Origin: Spirogloea muscicola
Taxonomy: Eukaryota; Streptophyta; Zygnematophyceae; Spirogloeales; Spirogloeaceae
DNA length: 14,198 nucleotides
Reading direction: 5' to 3'
Assembly (NCBI GenBank): GCA_009602725.1
Contig: WELB01000093.1
Span: 532,741 to 546,938, forward strand
Shown here: one piece after another, positions 10,001 to 14,198 of the stretch
Position numbering within the stretch: the first letter of the stretch is position 1
Layout: each line of letters begins with the position of its first letter
Notes under the pieces: generated by a model
The model's database searches: none
What the model was told of the DNA's origin: nothing
Seen by the model: only the letters and a program-made list of their open reading frames with translations
Translations under genes and position numbers: made by a program

Positions 10001-10618
10001 CAGTGTTCACCGCAACAGTTTCTTACAGAGTGCAACATTGTGAAATGCAAGGTTGTAGACAAGCAGGTCTCAGAAGTCTGCGCTACCAGGTAGTCCACCT
10101 TGCGTCGTAGTCTTGTCTCTCCCCTCCTAGCTGCTCTGGCTTGAGGCCTCATTACCTGGTCAGGCAGTAGCGGCATCTGCCTGTGTGTGGCTTGTATAAG
10201 CATGCGGCACAATTTCAGGATGAATTGTCAAATTTCAGCTGCGGCTTTCATGTGCTTGTACTTATTACCTGAGTGTTTCTGGCCCTACCAACGCCCTCTG
10301 CAGATTGCTGGGCACACGACCATTCTGGACACATACCAATCGCTTAAGCAGCGCTTGGCAGTGCGGGAGCCGTACATTACACCCCTCAATGTGCAGCAGG
10401 CGTACATGTTGAAAAAGATGCGGGCAATCGACTTAAGCAAGGACGCGGGCACCGCGGTGCCCGCCTCCCCGAGCTCCGCTAATGGCACGCCCAAGAAGAC
10501 GAGCAAGCACGCGGACGTCATCAACCTCAACATGATGACCGAATATACGCCAGGCCTGGAGGACTCACTCATTATCACAATGAAGGGCATTGCAGCGGGC
10601 ATGCAGAACACGGGCTAG
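4001..10618 (+). CDS. PPC: phosphoenolpyruvate carboxylase (PEPC), 16 exons, complete
   Basis: The enzyme (EC 4.1.1.31) joins PEP and bicarbonate to give oxaloacetate, the cytosolic anaplerotic step feeding the TCA cycle and amino-acid synthesis. Exons: 4001-4288, 4620-4812, 4964-5159, 5534-5618, 5782-6004, 6347-6450, 6698-6782, 6932-7086, 7200-7292, 7590-7820, 8041-8271, 8461-8662, 8827-9068, 9287-9451, 9744-9965, 10304-10618. All introns are GT-AG, all phases agree, and the product is 1009 residues (plant enzymes are about 965). Visible motifs are TAHPTQ (His211), [11 protein letters not shown] (Lys638) and [14 protein letters not shown] (Arg673, Arg679), which form the active site, and the C-terminal QNTG of the plant-type branch. 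The plant N-terminal phosphorylation motif (SIDAQLR) is absent. Ala812 in WIFAWTQTR is the non-C4 state. The start is the first ATG after the leader hairpin; Met5 (4013) is possible. Residues about 948-983 are a Ser/Pro/Thr-rich variable loop. Confidence 0.97.
7499..7589 (+). repeat. 45-bp tandem duplication of the intron 9 acceptor region in PEPC
   Basis: Two identical 45-bp copies lie at 7499-7543 and 7545-7589, separated by one T. Each holds a CTGTTGTTGTTG pyrimidine-rich tract and ends in TTAG, so the 3' splice site exists twice. The protein alignment requires the second AG (exon 10 starts at 7590, [18 protein letters not shown]). Use of the first would add 46 nt, shift the frame and bring in a stop. 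The identity of the copies suggests a recent duplication. Confidence 0.95.
10445..10464. repeat. 20-bp perfect palindrome in the last PEPC exon
   Basis: GCGGGCACCGCGGTGCCCGC equals its own reverse complement over all 20 bases. It encodes part of the variable loop (Asp-Ala-Gly-Thr-Ala-Val-Pro-Ala, about residues 952-959), so it sits where the protein tolerates change. Confidence 0.95.
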
Positions 10619-11715
10619 CAGGTCCATGCGCACCAAACATTCACACTGTCTTGTGTTCCTCCTTATGCTGCCTCCTTTGACGGTGGGTGTACTTGTGAGG
10701 TGCCTCACAATGTCGCGTCCCGGCTCTGCTGCAGTCCCCCTCACGACATAGGGGCTGGACATATATATGTGACCATTTAAAGTCTCGCACTTTTCAAGCT
10801 CGCAAACCCACAGTGCACACCCAATTGATATCACTGTGGCATTAGAGCGGGTGTGACAAAGTTTGTTTCTTGTACTCCTCAAATCATGAAGCATCGTCTT
10901 TTCCTTTCAATGGCATTGCGTGTGCTGCAAGCTGACTCATGTCGACTCTGGTGGAGCATGGCGGATGAGAAGGGCTGTGCAAGCCGCCAGAGGCTTATAA
11001 CTTTGGCGCTCAGACATTGACGCTGCACACTGGCCTGGCTCGAGAGCTGCTCCAGTAGGGGAGGTGGCGCAATGCAGCCACACCATGAGTCCTGCAGCAG
11101 AGGTGGCATTGGCTAATGTGCAATGCTCATACAAACAGCACGGAGGCGTGCCTCGCAGCTGCTAGACTTGCGGGCTGCCTCTCAATGGTTGCTCTGAGTA
11201 TTTTATGAGAGGAGGGCGAGAACGCTCTCTAGCTTATTCAAGAAGGACAGCCATGTCCACCTAATTAGATGGGGGCTTGCATGGTGGGTGGACAAGCTCA
11301 TTGCTGCGCAAGCTGCGGTGGGCTCTTGAGCTGCAGCAATCTGGGCAGGCGTGCTGGCCGCATGAGGTGGGCTTGCTCGTGGAGGCGGCTGTTGTCATGG
11401 TGTGCAGTGCTCTGATGAACTGGCTGCAGGACGCACCCTCCCAGCTGCACGTCCTGGCAGAGCACGCATGAGGACGTGAAGAGGTGGCGAGCCGGTGCGA
11501 TTGTTTGGTGCAGCTTGACTGTCAGCATGGTGGAAGGCCAGTGTGTCGTCCTTGTTGTCACGAGGGAGCTCTCGGTGCTGACTCCAGGATGGCACAGGAG
11601 TTCGAGCCCACCCGCCATGCTGGCGATCCAGAGCACCATCGGCGTCGACGACGGTGGTGGTGGTGGAGCGGCAAGGCCGCTTTTTATCTTGGCTCCCAAG
11701 TTGACGCTCGCAGCC
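10619..11715. other. convergent intergenic region with the two 3' UTRs
   Basis: PEPC (+) and the neprosin gene (-) end toward each other across 1,097 bases. I saw no TGTAA on the plus strand after 10618 and no TTACA (its complement) before 11716, so the poly(A) sites are not placed. The region holds a small palindrome (TTGTGAGG at 10693-10700 with CCTCACAA at 10703-10710), an ACATATATATGT palindrome near 10760, and a GGT run near 11653. Open frames at 11298-11699 (-) and 11476-11786 (+) have no recognisable domain and look like chance frames in GC-rich DNA. Confidence 0.55.
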
Positions 11716-14032
11716 TCAACGGCAAGTGCTGCTTAGGCCGGGCCCGCCGAAGAAGAAGTAGGAGCCCCAATTGCTGGTGGCGGTGACAGCAGCAGCAGCC
11801 CCAGTGGCCACGCTGTAGCACCCGGCGGCGCTGGCGTACGCGTCAAGAGAGGGTGACCGCCATCGCCGACGGATGTCAGCAAGCTGCAGGGAGCGTCCGA
11901 ATGCTGCACGGCCGAAGCCGCCGGCTGCATGTGCACCAGAGCCCATGGTGGTGCGTGTGTGCCGCCCGTCAGGCGCAGAGTTGACAACCTCGCCACCCCA
12001 CTGAGCGAGGCCTGCACCACGGTGCGAGTCACTGAGCCGCGTGAAGAGCTCTGCGGGCCAGTAACCTACTGCCGTGCCCTGCACTGACAGCCACCAGTCC
12101 AGCGTGCAAGCATCGCGTGTGATGGAGATGGCGAGCTCTGACTGTGCGCCACCAGACACCGATGCAGGCGTGATGGGCGCGCCCAGGAGGAGGTCGGCGT
12201 TGGTCTGCACGAAGCCCGGGCACTCCAGGTTGTAGCATCCGGTTGTGCGGTACGCGTCAGTCTGGGGTCGGCAGTTGGAGACGGGGACAATGGTTGGGTC
12301 GTCAGACAGTGGCAGTGGTGCTGTCTTACACCTTCCTAGAGGTGCTGCAGGGTGGAGTGGCTGCTGGTCATAGCTAGTAGCTGTCGAGGCCAGAAGAGTG
12401 CGTCCACAAAGGGGAGTGCAGCAGGAGAAAGGATAGTGACACGTGCTGCTGGGACAGGTTGCTAGGAAGAAGGGCGCTAGAGCACACAATGAGAGCGAGG
12501 AGAAGCGAGAGCGATAGAACGAGAGAGCGAGTGAGAGAGGCAAGGGGAATGGGTGGCGGTATGTCAAATATCGTGGGAAAGTCAAAGAGAAGGAGAGAGG
12601 ACGCTCAATGGGTACGGGAGGACAGCATACCGTCCAGTACACGAAGAGGTTTGGCGCGGTGTCATTGTACTTGCCAGGGTACACCTGCCAACCGGCCTCG
12701 ATCGTATTCAGGTCACCCGCCTCGTATGAGCCCGACACAAGCCACACCTGTGCCAAGCTGAACTCGGCATCGCCGCCGGGAACCCCCGTCTCCACTGCCG
12801 GCGACCACACGCTGAGTGCCGCCTGCGTCCCGTAGATGCTGCTGCCGCCTGACACGTGCTGCACGATCGCATATTCGTGACCAGCGTACGCCGGCTGCTG
12901 CACAGTTGTCGGCGCTCCCGTGCGGTTGTGGTGCCCGAGGTCGCCGGCGCCGTTGCGACTGCCAGCACGAAGGCTGTGTACGCTGCCCGCCAGCTCCTGG
13001 TCGAGACCGCCACTGCCGCCGCTGTGGCCGTGATGGCTGAGGCGCCCGCTTGGGTGCTTCGCAAGGAACTGGTCCAGCGTGCCAGCGAGTGCCACTGCCT
13101 CCTCTGCGACCCACAGATGGGAGCAGCAGAAGAAGGCACTGAGCTCGAGCACCATTGATAGCTGAGGCTGGACGACGCTGCGGCACCGCTGGCCAGTTTC
13201 AGACCTCGAGCCCCGTAAGCTGGTGGTAGACTCACCGGTCATGTGCCGCGCAGGCACTGTGCCGGGTGGGCAGGCGCCCTTGGTGGTGCCGAGCAGGCGG
13301 GCCAGCGAGGTGCTGGCGCTGTGGACGATCTTGAAGCCCGCTCTCCCTGACGACGGCTGCAAGCACACAGGTGGCTGAGTAGCGGCAATGCGGCTAAGCA
13401 ATGAAACTAAAGGAATGCGGCTAAGCAATAGCAGCTGAACCCTCCGGGGGTAAAGCTTGGTACTGAGGAGGGGTTGGGCATGTGCAACAAATGTAGATGA
13501 GATTGCGGCATGGGGGCCGTTTGGGGTCAGGAAAGACAGGAGGAGGGGACAAAAGGGTCACGAGAAGCTCGCCATACGTGGTGGCCATGGAGGTGGCCGC
13601 CCGGGTGTGCCACTTTTACACAGTCCACAAGCTGGCCGCCGACCTGCGCCAAGTCCAGAGACTGAGACATGAGCGGCTCTGCAGGGGGAATGTTGCAACT
13701 TCTGACCCATAAATTTGCAGAATCTGGGGTTCGAACGATGCAACAGGGTGAAGTAAGTGAGCCACGAGTGTGCTTGCGAGAAGCCAAGAGGAGCAAACGT
13801 CCTCCTCGTCGGCATGGCAGCCCAGGGGGCCAAATCAAGGAGAGGACTGGCCCCGGCGGAAAGGGCGAGCGAGAGGCGAGGCAAGGAGGGAAAGGAAGGC
13901 GAGAGAAAATGGGCGATGAAGCAGGAGGAGGGCGGTGCTCACGTGGACGGTCGCCACGACCCGCGCTCGCTGGCGGCGCACGTAATCCCGTATCCGGTGC
14001 CGCTGCGCGTCCTCTGACACCGCCAGGGCCGA
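11716..14032 (-). CDS. neprosin-domain (DUF239) protein, probable secreted glutamic peptidase; 5' end not resolved
   Basis: Exons in transcript order: 14032-13943, 13643-13578, 13356-13236, 13103-12631, 12261-11716. All introns are GT-AG and phases agree; 431 residues are recovered. The N-terminal activation region is recognisable (GGQLVDCVKV, then CPPGTVPARHMTEE), followed by the neprosin domain: [60 protein letters not shown] split across an intron, VGYWPAELF, QWGGEVVNS, MGSG and the final WGSYFFFGGPG with Cys. The Glu in IEAGWQ (codon 12697-12699) and in WGGEV (codon 11989-11991) match the catalytic glutamate pair reported for neprosin. Family members are secreted, but no signal peptide is visible because the recovered 5' exon begins at an acceptor and the first exon lies further right or off the window. 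A His/Gly/Ser-rich insert precedes HEYAIV. The first two exons are less certain than the rest. Confidence 0.88.
12262..12630 (-). other. stop-free intron of the neprosin gene (369 nt)
   Basis: The donor GTATGC follows FVYWT and the acceptor CCCCAG precedes [11 protein letters not shown]. Removing it restores the continuous neprosin motif. The intron is 123 codons long with no stop in frame, and on the coding strand it is strongly C/T-rich, translating to a Ser/Leu/Pro/Phe-rich string unlike the domain. Retention would therefore insert 123 residues in mid-domain rather than end translation. Confidence 0.85.
13104..13235 (-). other. second stop-free intron of the neprosin gene (132 nt)
   Basis: A strong donor GTGAGT follows RHMT plus one base, and the acceptor GTCGCAG leads into EEAVALAGTLDQFL. 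Splicing gives GTVPARHMTEEAV, matching the family's GT-P-RRT-E-like stretch. The length is 44 codons with no stop in frame. Confidence 0.75.
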
Positions 14033-14198
14033 CTGCACCGGTCAAGCGAGCACTCTGCCAAGCGCTCGCTCGGAAGAAGGGCAATGCCTTGACGGCCCTG
14101 ACGTAGGACGACGGGCGGATAGCGCACCGCGAGTGGGCGGCGGGAGCTCCGGCGCGGGCGCGGGCGCGGGCGCGGCGGCCAGGGACGGCCGCAACGGC
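14033..14198 (-). other. GC-rich right edge, possible upstream exon of the neprosin gene
   Basis: An in-frame stop at 14044-14042 (minus strand) shows that the exon ending at 13943 must begin after it, most simply at the acceptor GTGCAG ending at 14033. Further right, one minus-strand frame encodes a short Ala-Pro repeat (AAAPAPAPAPE), typical of algal secreted or wall proteins, but no start codon or donor could be fixed. This may be an upstream exon or leader. Confidence 0.35.
14152..14176. repeat. GCGGGC hexamer repeat
   Basis: About four copies of a GCGGGC unit lie close to the window end. On the minus strand they account for the Ala-Pro repeat noted for the edge region. Confidence 0.85.

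Noticed and set aside
11298-11699. 133-codon minus-strand frame downstream of the neprosin gene
   Set aside because: It has no domain, lies in the expected 3' UTR, and its proline run comes from a simple GGT repeat.
11716-13428. Single unspliced 570-residue protein on the minus strand
   Set aside because: The neprosin motifs are interrupted by 123 and 44 unrelated residues, each bounded by good GT and AG sites. Splicing restores the family pattern exactly.
13720-13745. GGTTCGAAC resembling a tRNA T-loop
   Set aside because: The flanking bases do not form a five-pair T-stem, and no acceptor stem or anticodon arm fits on either strand.
1-14198. CRISPR arrays, phage, toxin-antitoxin or operon-like systems
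   Set aside because: No spaced direct repeats, no prokaryotic gene packing and no ribosome-binding sites are present. The window is intron-rich eukaryotic DNA.

Overview
The window looks like nuclear DNA from a green alga (chlorophyte; a trebouxiophyte-like genome is my best guess, not proven). The reasons are a green-lineage phosphoenolpyruvate carboxylase (PEPC) broken by 15 short GT-AG introns, CAG/GCC-rich coding sequence beside AT-richer introns, TGTAA motifs of the kind used as poly(A) signals in green algae, and a plant-type neprosin-domain protein. There is no sign of prokaryotic organisation, CRISPR, phage or operon structure.

Layout. 1-1747 (+): GC-rich, CAG/GCC-rich sequence. The best model is the 3' part of an unrecognised gene with exons about 469-909 and 1247-1747, followed by a short 3' UTR with TGTAA motifs at 1870 and 1904. 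1748-2240: no convincing gene. About 2241-3680: a repeat-rich block with a dispersed repeat present in both orientations, a 20-bp tandem duplication and a roughly 120-bp imperfect fold-back. 3681-4000: GC-rising upstream region of PEPC, ending in a perfect 15-bp inverted repeat just before the start codon. 4001-10618 (+): a complete 16-exon PEPC gene, 1009 codons plus stop, ending in the diagnostic QNTG. 10619-11715: convergent intergenic region holding both 3' UTRs. 11716-14032 (-): a neprosin/DUF239 gene, five exons recovered, whose 5' end (start codon, signal peptide) is not resolved and may lie at or beyond the right edge. 14033-14198: very GC-rich, with a GCGGGC repeat.

Functionally, PEPC is the anaplerotic enzyme that carboxylates PEP to oxaloacetate. 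The neprosin-type protein is probably a secreted glutamic peptidase. The two are transcribed convergently and I see no evidence that they act together. I found no clear new multi-gene system. The most interesting points are structural: a leader hairpin on PEPC, a tandemly duplicated 3' splice site in PEPC intron 9, a 20-bp palindrome in the PEPC last exon, the fold-back repeat block, and two stop-free, multiple-of-three introns in the neprosin gene.
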